Counted from the first letter of the stretch, positions 44,308 through 54,127 are shown. The stretch is 64,000 bases of DNA from Lysobacter ciconiae (GCF_015209725.1 NZ_CP063656.1:851001-915000); one strand, 5' to 3'. Notes: generated by a model from the letters alone, not told the origin. Program-made: numbers and translations.

Positions 44308-47144
44308 TGGGCGAGTACCTGATCCCGGCCAACGGGGCGTGGGTTGTTGCCAAAGCAACGTCGGAGAAAACTCCGGGTGTCGTGATGGCGAGTCACAGTT
44401 CGGAACGCGGCGTTTCGCTCACTGTGAACTGGTTGGGGAAGAGTCAGCGCGATGTGGTTCCCCTGCGGGACTTGGAGTGCGGTTTTAAACCCGGCTATGA
44501 AGTGCTTCACGTGCCCGCGTCATCGTTTGAAACGTCGCTCGGCTACGGGGTAGTGCACTCGATCAGGCAGCTTGGGGGGCGTACCCAGGTGCTCGTCGAT
44601 TTCCACGAGGATGGCGCGCGGATCTGGGTCCCCTGGGAGCGCCTGCGCTTCATCAAGGGCGCCCGCTTTCGTTTCCGCACCGGCGACCAAGGTGGTCCCG
44701 ACGCCGCCGAGCGGCTTCGCCTGCGAAATCTTGCGCACGCGCTGGTGCTCTGGAATGAGAACACCGGATCGCTGTCGCACTTCGATATTGATCCGCTACC
44801 GCATCAGATCCATCTGGTTCATCACATCCTCAGTTCGGGCAACCTCAACTGGCTGATCGCCGATGATGTGGGATTGGGAAAGACGATCGAAGCCGGGCTG
44901 TTGATTGCGGCGCTGCGTCAACGCAACGTGGCACGACGTGTGCTGCTGGTGGTCCCGGCTGGGTTGACTCGCCAGTGGCAGGAGGATCTGAAGTACAAGT
45001 TCGGCCTGGATGATTTCCTTATCTACGGCAGCGATTTCAACATCAGCGACACCACCCATTGGAAGCTCTACGACCGGGTAATCGCGTCGTTGGACAAGGT
45101 CAAAGTTGACGATCATCTCGCGCGCCTCAAGGAGGCAGAGCCTTGGGACCTGATCATCTTTGACGAAGCGCACCGACTCACTCGCCGCCAGTACGGCATG
45201 AAGTACCAGAAGAGCGACCGGTTTGAGTTGGCGGAAGCGCTGCGTCAACGCACGCGCAACGTGCTGATGCTTACCGCGACACCTCACCAAGGCAATCAAA
45301 GCCAGTTCCAGGCGTTGTTGGAGCTGTTGCGACCGGAGCTGAAAGCGCAGTTCTCATTGCTGGGAATCGACTCAAGCGTGTTGTCGAAAATGGTGTTCCG
45401 CAATCGCAAGTCCGACGTCACCGACATCGACGGAAATTTCGTGTTCCATGGCCAGACCTCCCGTATGGTGCAGGTGGACTCCAGCCCTGAGCTGGTAGAA
45501 CTAGAAGCCCAGTTACGGTCGTATCTGAAGCTGGGATACAGCGCGGCGGAGCACTTGGGGAAAGGGCGCGGCGGGGCGATCGGTTTTGTCATGACCGTCT
45601 ACCGGAAGCTCGCTGCCTCATCGATCCGGACATTGCAGCTTGCCTTGATGCGCCGTCTGGTCAGACTGACATCCCAAGCCGCGCTGGCAGCCACCCTTGA
45701 TGACGGCTTCATGGAGGAGCGCTATTCCGGTGAGTACGAGGAAACCAAAGTGGCAGCGCAGGAGACGCGCGAAGAGTTCTTCGTGGGCGAAACCGAGCGC
45801 CTCAAAACCTTGATCGAGGTATGTCGCGCTGCTGGCGAGGACGATCAGAAGATGCAGGCCTTCCTCGAACGCGTGATTGCGCCGATCACCCGCGAGAACC
45901 CTGACGAGCGCGTGCTGATCTTCACCGAGTACCGGGGCACCCAGGACTACATCGTCGAGCAGCTCCAGCAGCAATACGGCGCCAGCAAGGTCGATGTCAT
46001 CAATGGTGGGATGAACGTCGAGGAGCGTCGCGCCGCGATTGCCCGCTTTGAGGGTGATGGGCAGTTCCTCGTGTCCACCGAGGCCGGTGGCGAGGGACTC
46101 AACCTGCATCGCCGCTGCCATTTGCTGGTCAACTACGACCTGCCGTGGAACCCCATGCGTCTCGCCCAGCGCATCGGCCGGCTGTACCGCTATGGGCAGG
46201 AGCACCACGTGGTGGCGTTCAACCTGCAGGGCGTGAACTCGGCCGATGACCTGGTGGTCAGCAATATGTACGCGCGTCTGGATCAGGTCGCCGCGGACAT
46301 GGCCGGGGTGGATCAAACCTCGTCGGAAAATCTGGTCAGCGATATCGTCGGTGAGTTGGCGAGCCTGCTGGACGTCGAGGAAATTCTCGAACAGGCGAGC
46401 AGGGCCGGTGTGCAACGCACCCAGGAGAACATCGAAGACGCCATGCGCCGCGCACGCGAGACCTCCGAGTTGCAGCGCAAGCTGTTCCAGCACGCGGTGA
46501 GCTACGACGCCGATGAGATGCGCTCGGGCTTCCGGGTAGGCGCGTTGCACCTGCAGGCGTTTGTGCTCGGGATGGTCCGCCTGCTGGGCGGCAACGTGGG
46601 CGAGAGTCGGCGCTTCCCCGGTGCCGCATGGCTGTTGGACGTACCAGCGGCTGCCGGACTTCCCCGACTGGGCCGGGACGGCCGCATCACCTTTGACCGC
46701 GAATTGCGTGCCGAAAGCACGCCGGTCGAGTTGCTCGACCTGGACCATCCCTTCGTCGCTGCACTTATGGAGCGTGCGCGCAGCTATGATTTCCAGGGCT
46801 TGACCGCTGCGGCGGAATTGCCCGGCTTCAGCCATGTGGTAACCGCGATGCTGCGCTGGCAGGACGAGCGCGGCCTACGCCTCCGCCAGGAGTTCCATGC
46901 CATCGCGGTAGACCGCCAAGGCGCGCTGCACGCCAATCCCCAACAGGTCGCCGATTGGCTTCTGACACCCATACACACTGTCCCGTGCGAGATCGATCGC
47001 GCGGTCACCAACGGGATACACACCGGCGTTGAGTCCTTTATCGACGCCCAATTGGCCCGCAGGTCCAACGCCAACCTGCATCCCGAAAACAGAGAGTGGC
47101 TCAGCGCCGCCTGGTGCAGCGAACCCACGCTGCCAACCGTCTAA
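44307..47144 (+). CDS. SNF2/RapA-like helicase-ATPase of a defence operon
   Basis: 945 residues from the ATG at 44307. A TTG three bases upstream is possible but unlikely. Motif I is DDVGLGKTIEAG (Lys192), motif II DEAH at 286-289, motif III LTATPHQG, and motifs V-VI are STEAGGEGLNLH and QRIGRLYRYGQ. The order and spacing match RapA/DrmD-type SNF2 translocases. The ~230 residues at the C-terminus are specific to this group. hsdM follows 14 bp later, so the helicase belongs to one operon with the type I restriction genes. DISARM's DrmD is the nearest named defence relative I know, but DrmA, DrmB and DrmC are absent. Confidence 0.85.
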   Translation: MGEYLIPANGAWVVAKATSEKTPGVVMASHSSERGVSLTVNWLGKSQRDVVPLRDLECGFKPGYEVLHVPASSFETSLGYGVVHSIRQLGGRTQVLVDFHEDGARIWVPWERLRFIKGARFRFRTGDQGGPDAAERLRLRNLAHALVLWNENTGSLSHFDIDPLPHQIHLVHHILSSGNLNWLIADDVGLGKTIEAGLLIAALRQRNVARRVLLVVPAGLTRQWQEDLKYKFGLDDFLIYGSDFNISDTTHWKLYDRVIASLDKVKVDDHLARLKEAEPWDLIIFDEAHRLTRRQYGMKYQKSDRFELAEALRQRTRNVLMLTATPHQGNQSQFQALLELLRPELKAQFSLLGIDSSVLSKMVFRNRKSDVTDIDGNFVFHGQTSRMVQVDSSPELVELEAQLRSYLKLGYSAAEHLGKGRGGAIGFVMTVYRKLAASSIRTLQLALMRRLVRLTSQAALAATLDDGFMEERYSGEYEETKVAAQETREEFFVGETERLKTLIEVCRAAGEDDQKMQAFLERVIAPITRENPDERVLIFTEYRGTQDYIVEQLQQQYGASKVDVINGGMNVEERRAAIARFEGDGQFLVSTEAGGEGLNLHRRCHLLVNYDLPWNPMRLAQRIGRLYRYGQEHHVVAFNLQGVNSADDLVVSNMYARLDQVAADMAGVDQTSSENLVSDIVGELASLLDVEEILEQASRAGVQRTQENIEDAMRRARETSELQRKLFQHAVSYDADEMRSGFRVGALHLQAFVLGMVRLLGGNVGESRRFPGAAWLLDVPAAAGLPRLGRDGRITFDRELRAESTPVELLDLDHPFVAALMERARSYDFQGLTAAAELPGFSHVVTAMLRWQDERGLRLRQEFHAIAVDRQGALHANPQQVADWLLTPIHTVPCEIDRAVTNGIHTGVESFIDAQLARRSNANLHPENREWLSAAWCSEPTLPTV

Positions 47145-47158
47145 ACCCGAGGAACGAC

Positions 47159-48643
47159 ATGATTACCGGTAGCATCAAATCCCAGGTCGACAGCATCTGG
47201 AACGCCTTCTGGAGCGGCGGCATCTCCAATCCGATGGAGGTCATCGAGCAGATGACCTACCTGCTTTTCATCAAGCGTCTGGATGAGCTGCACACCGTCA
47301 AAGAGAAGAAGGCCAACCGCCTCAACCGCCCGATCGAGAACCCGATCTTCGGTGCGGACCAGCAACACCTGCGCTGGTCGGTATTCCGCCAGTTGGGCGA
47401 CCCCGAGGCGCTGTATCGCACGGTCGCTGAAGAGGTTTTCCCCTTCATCAAGACGCTCGGTGGCGGCGCGGAGGATTCCACCTACGCCACCCACATGAAG
47501 GATGCGCGCTTCACCATTCCCACGCCGGCGCTGCTGGCCAAAGTGGTGGACATGCTGGACGCGATCCCCATGGACGACCGCGACACCAAGGGCGACCTGT
47601 ACGAGTACATGCTTGGCAAGATTGCCAGCGCCGGGCAGAACGGGCAGTTCCGCACCCCGCGCCACATCATCAAGCTGATGGTCGAGATGATGGCGCCCAA
47701 GCCGTCCGACACCATCTGCGACCCGGCCTGCGGCACGGCGGGCTTCCTGGTGGCGGCCAGCGAGTATCTCAACGCGCACCATGGGCACGAGATCTACGCC
47801 AGTCCCGAGGCCGCACGACGCTTCAACCGCGACACCTTCCACGGCTTCGACTTCGACAGCACCATGCTGCGGGTCGGCTCGATGAACATGCTGCTGCACG
47901 GCGTTGAGAACCCAGCCATCGAGAACCGGGACAGTCTCAGCGAGGGGCATTCCGGCGTGGCCGGGCAGTTCAGCCTGATCCTGGCCAACCCACCGTTTGC
48001 GGGATCGCTGGACTACGAGAGCACTGCAAAGGACCTGCAGGCGATCGTCAAAACCAAAAAGACCGAGCTGCTGTTCCTCGCCCTGTTCCTGCGCCTGCTC
48101 AAGCCCGGCGGCCGCGCGGCGGTGATCGTGCCAGACGGTGTGCTGTTCGGCTCCAGTAAGGCCCACAAGACCCTGCGCCGGATGCTGGTGGAAGAGCAGA
48201 AGCTCGACGGCATCGTGTCCATGCCGTCGGGCGTGTTCCGCCCGTATGCCGGTGTGTCCACCGCGATCCTGCTGTTCACCAAGACCGACTCCGGCGGTAC
48301 GGACGACGTCTGGTTCTACGACATGCAGGCGGACGGCTTCTCGCTGGATGACAAGCGCAACGCACTGGATGCGGAGAAGCACGAGGCCAACAACCTACCG
48401 GACATTCTTGAGCGATGGTGCAACCGTGCGGGGGAGTCGGGCAGGGCGCGGACTGAACAGAGCTTTTTGGTGCCGAAGGCGGAGATCGCCGGCAACGACT
48501 ACGACCTGTCGATCAACCGCTACAAGGAGGTCGTGCACGAGCACGTGGAGTACGACCCGCCGCTGAAGATTCTGGCCGAGCTGAAGGAGCTGGAGGCGGA
48601 GATCATGCGGGGGATGGAGGAGCTGGAGGGGATGCTGTCGTGA
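47159..48643 (+). CDS. hsdM: type I restriction-modification system DNA methyltransferase subunit
   Basis: 494 residues from the ATG at 47159, with CGAGGAA as ribosome site. The N-terminal HsdM_N domain (KSQVDSIWNAFWSGGISNPMEVIEQMTYLLFIKRLDE) precedes the adenine N6-methyltransferase fold: SAM motif DPACGTAGFLVAASEY and catalytic NPPF at Asn277. It modifies the host's target sites when joined to HsdS. hsdS starts on an overlapping GTGA. Confidence 0.95.
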   Translation: MITGSIKSQVDSIWNAFWSGGISNPMEVIEQMTYLLFIKRLDELHTVKEKKANRLNRPIENPIFGADQQHLRWSVFRQLGDPEALYRTVAEEVFPFIKTLGGGAEDSTYATHMKDARFTIPTPALLAKVVDMLDAIPMDDRDTKGDLYEYMLGKIASAGQNGQFRTPRHIIKLMVEMMAPKPSDTICDPACGTAGFLVAASEYLNAHHGHEIYASPEAARRFNRDTFHGFDFDSTMLRVGSMNMLLHGVENPAIENRDSLSEGHSGVAGQFSLILANPPFAGSLDYESTAKDLQAIVKTKKTELLFLALFLRLLKPGGRAAVIVPDGVLFGSSKAHKTLRRMLVEEQKLDGIVSMPSGVFRPYAGVSTAILLFTKTDSGGTDDVWFYDMQADGFSLDDKRNALDAEKHEANNLPDILERWCNRAGESGRARTEQSFLVPKAEIAGNDYDLSINRYKEVVHEHVEYDPPLKILAELKELEAEIMRGMEELEGMLS

Positions 48644-49788
48644 GTTGGCGGTCAGTAGCTCTTGGCGAGCTTTGTGATCTTGAGATTGGCAAAACTCCAT
48701 CTCGCGCCGAACCAGAATTTTGGCGTGGTGGAACACTGCCTTGGCTGTCGATTGCCGACATGAATCAAGGTCGCAACCTGCAATTTACCAAAGAATGCGT
48801 GACAGATGCAGGCGCGCGGGCCGCTAGAATGAAGATCGTTAAGCCGGGAACCCTCCTTCTTAGTTACAAGCTCAGTATCGGGAAGGTGGGGGTGGCACGG
48901 ATTCCAATGTACACGAACGAGGCAATTGCAGCCTTGTCAAACCTTAGCAGCGAGGTTGACCCCGACTTTATGTATTGGGCGCTTCAACACGTGGACCTTC
49001 TGCAAGGTGCGGATCGTGCCGCGATGGGTGCAACCCTAAATAAGGCAAAGCTGACCGCGATCAAGTTCCCAGTCCCACCGCTCACCGAGCAGCGCCGCAT
49101 CGCGGCGATCCTGGACAAGGCCGACGCGCTGCGCGCCAAGCGCCGCGAAGCCATCGCCAAGCTCGACCAGCTGCTGCAGTCCGTGTTTATCGACATGTTC
49201 GGCGAGCCCACATCGAATCCCAAGCGTTGGCCCATGGTTGCCTTAGCAGACTTGGGGGATATTCACACAGGAAAGACGCCGCCAACAGCAGTGACCGGAG
49301 TATTCGATGGAGATGTTCCATTTGTAACGCCTGGCGATCTTTCACGTCCGATGTTTCGTGCTGAGCGAACAATAACCGAACTAGGCGCTACCTACACTAA
49401 GGTTGTGCGGGCTGGATCGGCATTGGTAGGGTGTATTGGAAGCATCGGAAAGATTGCCAAAGCCCCGGTTCCATGTAGTTTTAATCAACAAATAAACGCG
49501 GTTGATTGGAATTACGATTTGGTCGACGATGACTTCGGAGTGGCCGCGCTAGTCTGTCGCACGCCGCAAATGCTGGCGTTGTCGTCCGCGACCACCGTTC
49601 CTATTCTTAACAAGTCCGCATTTAGTAGAGTCACTATTCCCATCCCCCCTATCGCTCTCCAGAAGCGATTCTCCAGAAAAGTTGCTGCGGTTGAGTCTAG
49701 CAGCGCATGCCATAGAGAACAGTTGAGGCGCATTGATTATCTCTTCGCCTCTTTGGAGAATGAGCTGTTCGAAAATAGGGTGCAATGA
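48640..49788 (+). CDS. hsdS: type I restriction-modification system specificity subunit
   Basis: 382 residues from a GTG at 48640. Two target recognition domains (~1-145 and ~195-350) are each followed by a conserved helix: VPPLTEQRRIAAILDKADALRAKRREAI and the C-terminal IPPIALQKRFSRK...LASLENEL. The TRD segments have visibly lower GC and A/T-rich third positions than the central conserved region. The DNA target cannot be read from sequence. Its end overlaps the next gene's start. Confidence 0.93.
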   Translation: MSWRSVALGELCDLEIGKTPSRAEPEFWRGGTLPWLSIADMNQGRNLQFTKECVTDAGARAARMKIVKPGTLLLSYKLSIGKVGVARIPMYTNEAIAALSNLSSEVDPDFMYWALQHVDLLQGADRAAMGATLNKAKLTAIKFPVPPLTEQRRIAAILDKADALRAKRREAIAKLDQLLQSVFIDMFGEPTSNPKRWPMVALADLGDIHTGKTPPTAVTGVFDGDVPFVTPGDLSRPMFRAERTITELGATYTKVVRAGSALVGCIGSIGKIAKAPVPCSFNQQINAVDWNYDLVDDDFGVAALVCRTPQMLALSSATTVPILNKSAFSRVTIPIPPIALQKRFSRKVAAVESSSACHREQLRRIDYLFASLENELFENRVQ

Positions 49789-50306
49789 TGCGCGGTGAGT
49801 TTATCGGGGTATGGTCCGAAATATGGCACGACATCTGGGGGCCGCTCATTAATCGGGAGGGCGTCCCGGAAGACATCTTTTGCGAACTCTATCGTGAGCT
49901 GTGTAACGCCCTCCGCGAGCGGCCTAGAATTGAGTTGCTGGCGGACATTATTGATGATCCCGTCCAGGCTAGCGACGCTTTTCGGGCTGTTACAGTTGGC
50001 GAGTTGCTTGGCGAACGATCGCTCGTTGGGTTTCTGGAAGAGGCTCACGCGATTATCGATGATCTAGGCGGAGCCGAGCTTTCTTTTGAGTATTTCAGAC
50101 TGCTGTCCTCATTCGTAGAGAAGTACAGTATTAGGTACGACTTGCGCGCCCCATGTAGGCTCTGCCCGTCCTTGTCAGGAGTGTTTGCAAGTATGATGCG
50201 TGATCTCCGAGCGGTGGCAAAACAAGATGATCATTTAGGAGGGCTTTATTCTGATTTCGAAGAGTCCGTATGGGACCTTAGGGGGGCATGTCTGACCGCA
50301 AAATAA
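49785..50306 (+). CDS. abortive-infection-like protein, N-terminal part (probable frameshifted gene)
   Basis: 173 residues, low GC relative to hsdM. Helical, with LYRELCNALRERPRIELLADII and a CRLCPSLSGVF segment. It ends in an overlap of 19 bp with the frame at 50288. One added G in the GGGGGG run at 50281-50286 would join the two into one protein (...VWDLRGGMSDRK...). I therefore read this as the first half of a split gene embedded between hsdS and hsdR. No characterised family is certain. Confidence 0.65.
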   Translation: MMRGEFIGVWSEIWHDIWGPLINREGVPEDIFCELYRELCNALRERPRIELLADIIDDPVQASDAFRAVTVGELLGERSLVGFLEEAHAIIDDLGGAELSFEYFRLLSSFVEKYSIRYDLRAPCRLCPSLSGVFASMMRDLRAVAKQDDHLGGLYSDFEESVWDLRGACLTAK

Positions 50307-50617
50307 AAACGGTAATACAGAAGCAAGTAAATGTTCTTGAGGCGCTCGGTGCGCTATGCCCTGGTGTGAAGGCGGGCGAGCTCGGAAGAATGTGCTCTGA
50401 AATAGGTTCTTGGCCGCATGGAGCGGTTCAGGCAGCGCTAAGAAATATTTACGGGTTTGCGTCGGACTACCCGGGAATCCGCCATGGGGGTAATCCAGCT
50501 GGTGCAATTCGCCAGATTGACATGCGGGATATGATTGCAATGTCCATCGTGTTGGTGGGATTCACACCGTACCTTCGAGACGCGTTTGATCCTGATTCCA
50601 TCTTTATGGGGTCTTGA
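50288..50617 (+). CDS. abortive-infection-like protein, C-terminal part
   Basis: 109 residues from the ATG at 50288, if translated alone. The frame is closed just upstream (TAG at 50279). ALRNIYGFASDYPGIRHGG followed by DMRDMIAMSIVLVGFTPYL resembles the C-terminal region of abortive-infection family proteins, whose conserved Arg/His are thought to act as an RNase-like (HEPN) site. That assignment is by resemblance only. See the preceding entry for the frameshift reading. Confidence 0.6.
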   Translation: MSDRKIKTVIQKQVNVLEALGALCPGVKAGELGRMCSEIGSWPHGAVQAALRNIYGFASDYPGIRHGGNPAGAIRQIDMRDMIAMSIVLVGFTPYLRDAFDPDSIFMGS

Positions 50618-50641
50618 GTTTCTTCATTTATGGGTTGATCA

Positions 50642-53600
50642 ATGACCAACTTCCAGTTCCTCCTCCCCGAGTTCAAACCGCTCTACGAGCCGGCAACAGG
50701 CGCGGAGCAACTGGTCCATTCCGATCCTCGTGCCTGCTGCATGCGCACTCGCCATGCACTGGAGCAGGCGGTGCATTGGCTGTACGCGCACGATGTCACC
50801 TTGCGTATGCCGTACGACAACAGCCTGGGCGTGCTGCTGACCCAGCCCGCGTTCGAGCAACTGTTGCCACCGCATATCCACGACAAGGCGCGGGTGATCC
50901 AGAAGCTCGGCAACCAGGCCGTGCATGCCAGCGGTCGCATCGGCAGCGGCGATGCAGTGCGGCTGGTCCGCGAGCTGTTCCACGTGCTGTATTGGCTGGC
51001 GCGTACCTACACGCGTGCCAGCGACCCCAAGAGCATCGAGGCCAGCTTCGACGACAAGCGGGTGCCGCATCTGGTGCGCGCCGACGAGGCGGTCAGCTTT
51101 ACCCGCGACGAGCTGGCGAAGCAGGAAGCGCAGTTCCGCAAGGAGATCGAAGCCCAGCACGCCCAGATCGAGGCGCGCGAGGCGAGCATTGCGGAGACTG
51201 CGGCCAGCCTCGCCGAGCGGGAGGCCGCGCTGGCCGAGGTCAATGCCAAACTGGCGCAAACTCGGGCGGAACTCGCCCAAGCCAAGGCCGCCAACCTCGC
51301 CGTACCGGATACGCACAACTACCACGAGGCCGACACCCGTCGCTTCTTTATCGACGTGCTGCTGCGCGAGGCCGGCTGGGAGATCGGCAGCAACGCGGCG
51401 GTGGAGGTGCCGGTCACCGGCATGCCGAATGCGCACGGCGAGGGCTTCGTCGATTACGTTCTGTGGGGCCGGGACGGCAAGCCACTGGCGGTGGTGGAGG
51501 CCAAGCGCACCTTCAGCGACCCGGACGTGGGCCGGCAGCAGGCCAAGCTGTATGCCGATTGTCTGGAGCAGATGAAGGGCCAGCGTCCGCTGATCTTCTA
51601 CACCAACGGCCACAAGACCTGGCTGTGGGACGACCGGCGCGCGCCGCCGCGTGAAGTGCAGGGTTTTTATACCCGCGAGGAGCTGGAGCTGGCGATTCAG
51701 CGCCGCAGCCTGCAGCAGGACCTGCGCGAGCTGAAGGTCAACCGGCAGATCACCGATCGCGGGTACCAGATCCGCGCGATCCGATCGATGACCGAGGCAC
51801 TGGCGTCCGGCCGCCGCGCGGGACTCCTCACCATGGCCACCGGCACCGGCAAGACCCGCATGTCGATTGCACTGGTTGAACTGCTGATGCGGGGCAACTG
51901 GGTCAAGCGGGTGTTGTTCCTGGCCGACCGCGTGGCATTGGTGAACCAGGCGGCCAAGGCGTTCAAGGAGCACCTGCCGCATTCCAGCCCGGTGAATCTG
52001 GTCACCGAAAAGGACGGGCAGGGGAGGGTCTACCTGTCCACCTACCCGACCATGATGGGGCTGATCGAGCAGATGCAGGGCGACCGCCGCAAGTACGGCG
52101 TCGGCCATTTCGACCTGATCATCATCGACGAGGCCCATCGCAGCGTTTACCAGAAGTACGGCGCGATCTTCCGGTACTTCGACAGCTATCTGGTCGGCCT
52201 GACCGCAACCCCACGCGATGAGGTGGATCGCGACACCTATCACCTGTTCGGGCTGGAAACGGGGGTACCAACGGATGCCTACGGGCTGGATGAGGCGGTC
52301 GGTGACGGGTATCTGGTCCCACCCAAGGCGCACTCGGTCCCGATCAGGTTCGTGCGCGAGGGCATCCGCTACGACGAGCTGAGCGACGAGGAGAAGGAGC
52401 ACTGGGAGTCGCTGGACTGGGGCGAGCACGACGAGCTGCCGGATGAGGTGCATGCCTCGCAGGTCAACAAGCAGCTGTTCAACGAAAGCACCGTCGACCT
52501 GATGCTCAAGCACCTGATGGAGCACGGGCTGAAGGTCGATGGCGGGGACACCCTGGGCAAGACCATCATCTTTGCGGTCAACCAGCGGCACGCCCAGTTC
52601 ATTGCGCAGCGCTTTGACCACCATTACCCGCATTACAAGGGTGAGTTCGCGCGCGTGGTGACCCATGCGGTCACCTACGCGCAAAGCCTGATCGACGACT
52701 TCAGCATGGTCAACCGGTTGCCGCAGATCGCGATCTCGGTGGACATGCTGGACACCGGCATCGACGTGCCCGAAATCGTCAACCTGGTGTTCTTCAAAGC
52801 GGTGCGCTCGAAGGTGAAGTTCCTGCAGATGATCGGCCGCGGGACCCGGTTGCGGCCGGAGCTGTTCGGACCGGGGCAGGACAAGGCCGAGTTCTACATC
52901 TTCGACTTCTGCCAGAACTTCGAGTACTTCAACGAGCGCCCGGCTGGCGCAGTAACGAAGATGGCCGAGCCGCTCGGCAAACGGTTGTTCAAGCGCCGGC
53001 TGGAGTTGATGACAATGCTGCCGGCCGAAGCAAAGGAGAAATCCAGCGGCGCCGCTGATATTCCCGGCGGCTACGAGAGTGCCTCCGGATTGAGGCAGTC
53101 GCTCATTGATCAGCTTCATGGCGAGGTGGCGGCGATGAATCTGACCAACTTCATCGTCCGTACCGAGCTGGAGCACGTCACGCGTTTCACCGAGCGCGCG
53201 GCGTGGGACGCGATCGATGAAACGGCGGTGGTGGAGTTGCGCGAACATGTTGCGGGTCTGCCCAGCGAGCAGGAGCCGGAGCACATCACGGCGAAACTGT
53301 TCGACCTGGTCTGCGTGAACCTGCAGGTGGCGTTGATCAAGGCCACCGGGGATTTCATCACGTGGCGCGACAAGATCGTTGGCATCGCGAGCGACCTGGA
53401 AACCAAGGACACCATTCCGGCAGTGAAGGCGCAGCTTGCGTTGATTCAGGAGTTGCAGACCGAGGCGTTCTGGCAGGACATCACGCTGGCAATGATCGAG
53501 ACGGTGCGCCGAAAGCTGCGGGATCTGGTGAAGTTCGTGGACCAGAAGAGCAGTACCCCCGTCTACACGGTTCTGACCGATGAGATCGGCGAGGCCAGTG

Positions 53601-54106
53601 AAGTCGGCTTGGACAGCTTCAGCACCGGCATCAACCTCGCCCAGTACAAGCGCAAGGTCGAGGCCTACATCCGCGCCAACGACAGCCATATCGCCATCGC
53701 CAAGCTGCGGCACAACAAGCCGTTGACGCCGACCGACCTGGAGGAGCTGGAGCGATTTGTGTACGGGGCCGAGGTTGTCGGTGGCCGCGAGGCATTCGAA
53801 AAGTATTACGGCAGCGAGCGACCGCTTACGGTGTTCATCCGCTCACTAGTGGGACTGGATCGCAACGCCGCCAAGGAGGCGTTCGCCCACTTCCTCGACG
53901 AGAACCGCTACACCGTCCAGCAGATCCGCTTCGTGGAAATGGTCATTGACCGCCTCACCCACAGCGGGGTCATGGACCCTGGGCAGCTGTACGAAGCACC
54001 GTTCACCGCGATCCACTACGAAGGTGTGGAAGGCGCATTCGGTGATGCAGACGCCAACCGGCTTTTTCAGATCGTGAATTCAATCAATCAGCGGGCAGCA
54101 GCCTGA
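50642..54106 (+). CDS. hsdR: type I restriction-modification system restriction subunit
   Basis: 1154 residues. The N-terminus (~1-150) looks like the DUF4145 region (RACCMRTRHALEQAVHWLY), then a coiled coil (~150-225), then a PD-(D/E)xK nuclease with Asp271, Glu286 and Lys288 (VVEAKR). The helicase motor has TGTGKT (Lys404), DEAH at 496-499, LTATP and MIGRGTRLRPE. The C-terminus is EcoEI_R_C-like. It translocates DNA and cleaves unmodified sites. The gene lies 24 bp after the split Abi-like gene and 21 bp before the DUF262 gene. Confidence 0.94.
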   Translation: MTNFQFLLPEFKPLYEPATGAEQLVHSDPRACCMRTRHALEQAVHWLYAHDVTLRMPYDNSLGVLLTQPAFEQLLPPHIHDKARVIQKLGNQAVHASGRIGSGDAVRLVRELFHVLYWLARTYTRASDPKSIEASFDDKRVPHLVRADEAVSFTRDELAKQEAQFRKEIEAQHAQIEAREASIAETAASLAEREAALAEVNAKLAQTRAELAQAKAANLAVPDTHNYHEADTRRFFIDVLLREAGWEIGSNAAVEVPVTGMPNAHGEGFVDYVLWGRDGKPLAVVEAKRTFSDPDVGRQQAKLYADCLEQMKGQRPLIFYTNGHKTWLWDDRRAPPREVQGFYTREELELAIQRRSLQQDLRELKVNRQITDRGYQIRAIRSMTEALASGRRAGLLTMATGTGKTRMSIALVELLMRGNWVKRVLFLADRVALVNQAAKAFKEHLPHSSPVNLVTEKDGQGRVYLSTYPTMMGLIEQMQGDRRKYGVGHFDLIIIDEAHRSVYQKYGAIFRYFDSYLVGLTATPRDEVDRDTYHLFGLETGVPTDAYGLDEAVGDGYLVPPKAHSVPIRFVREGIRYDELSDEEKEHWESLDWGEHDELPDEVHASQVNKQLFNESTVDLMLKHLMEHGLKVDGGDTLGKTIIFAVNQRHAQFIAQRFDHHYPHYKGEFARVVTHAVTYAQSLIDDFSMVNRLPQIAISVDMLDTGIDVPEIVNLVFFKAVRSKVKFLQMIGRGTRLRPELFGPGQDKAEFYIFDFCQNFEYFNERPAGAVTKMAEPLGKRLFKRRLELMTMLPAEAKEKSSGAADIPGGYESASGLRQSLIDQLHGEVAAMNLTNFIVRTELEHVTRFTERAAWDAIDETAVVELREHVAGLPSEQEPEHITAKLFDLVCVNLQVALIKATGDFITWRDKIVGIASDLETKDTIPAVKAQLALIQELQTEAFWQDITLAMIETVRRKLRDLVKFVDQKSSTPVYTVLTDEIGEASEVGLDSFSTGINLAQYKRKVEAYIRANDSHIAIAKLRHNKPLTPTDLEELERFVYGAEVVGGREAFEKYYGSERPLTVFIRSLVGLDRNAAKEAFAHFLDENRYTVQQIRFVEMVIDRLTHSGVMDPGQLYEAPFTAIHYEGVEGAFGDADANRLFQIVNSINQRAAA

Positions 54107-54127
54107 CGCGACATCTAAGGGGAGCGC

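Noticed and set aside
50639..53713. A 1024-codon open frame on the minus strand opposite hsdR
   Set aside because: It is a shadow of hsdR caused by high GC. Its content is His/Val/Leu/Asp/Gln-rich with no domain, and hsdR has clear motifs throughout.
43189..54106. Reading the island as a DISARM or BREX system
   Set aside because: The SNF2 helicase resembles DrmD, but no DrmA, DrmB, DrmC, PglX, PglZ or BrxL gene is present. The methylase and specificity subunits are plain HsdM and HsdS.
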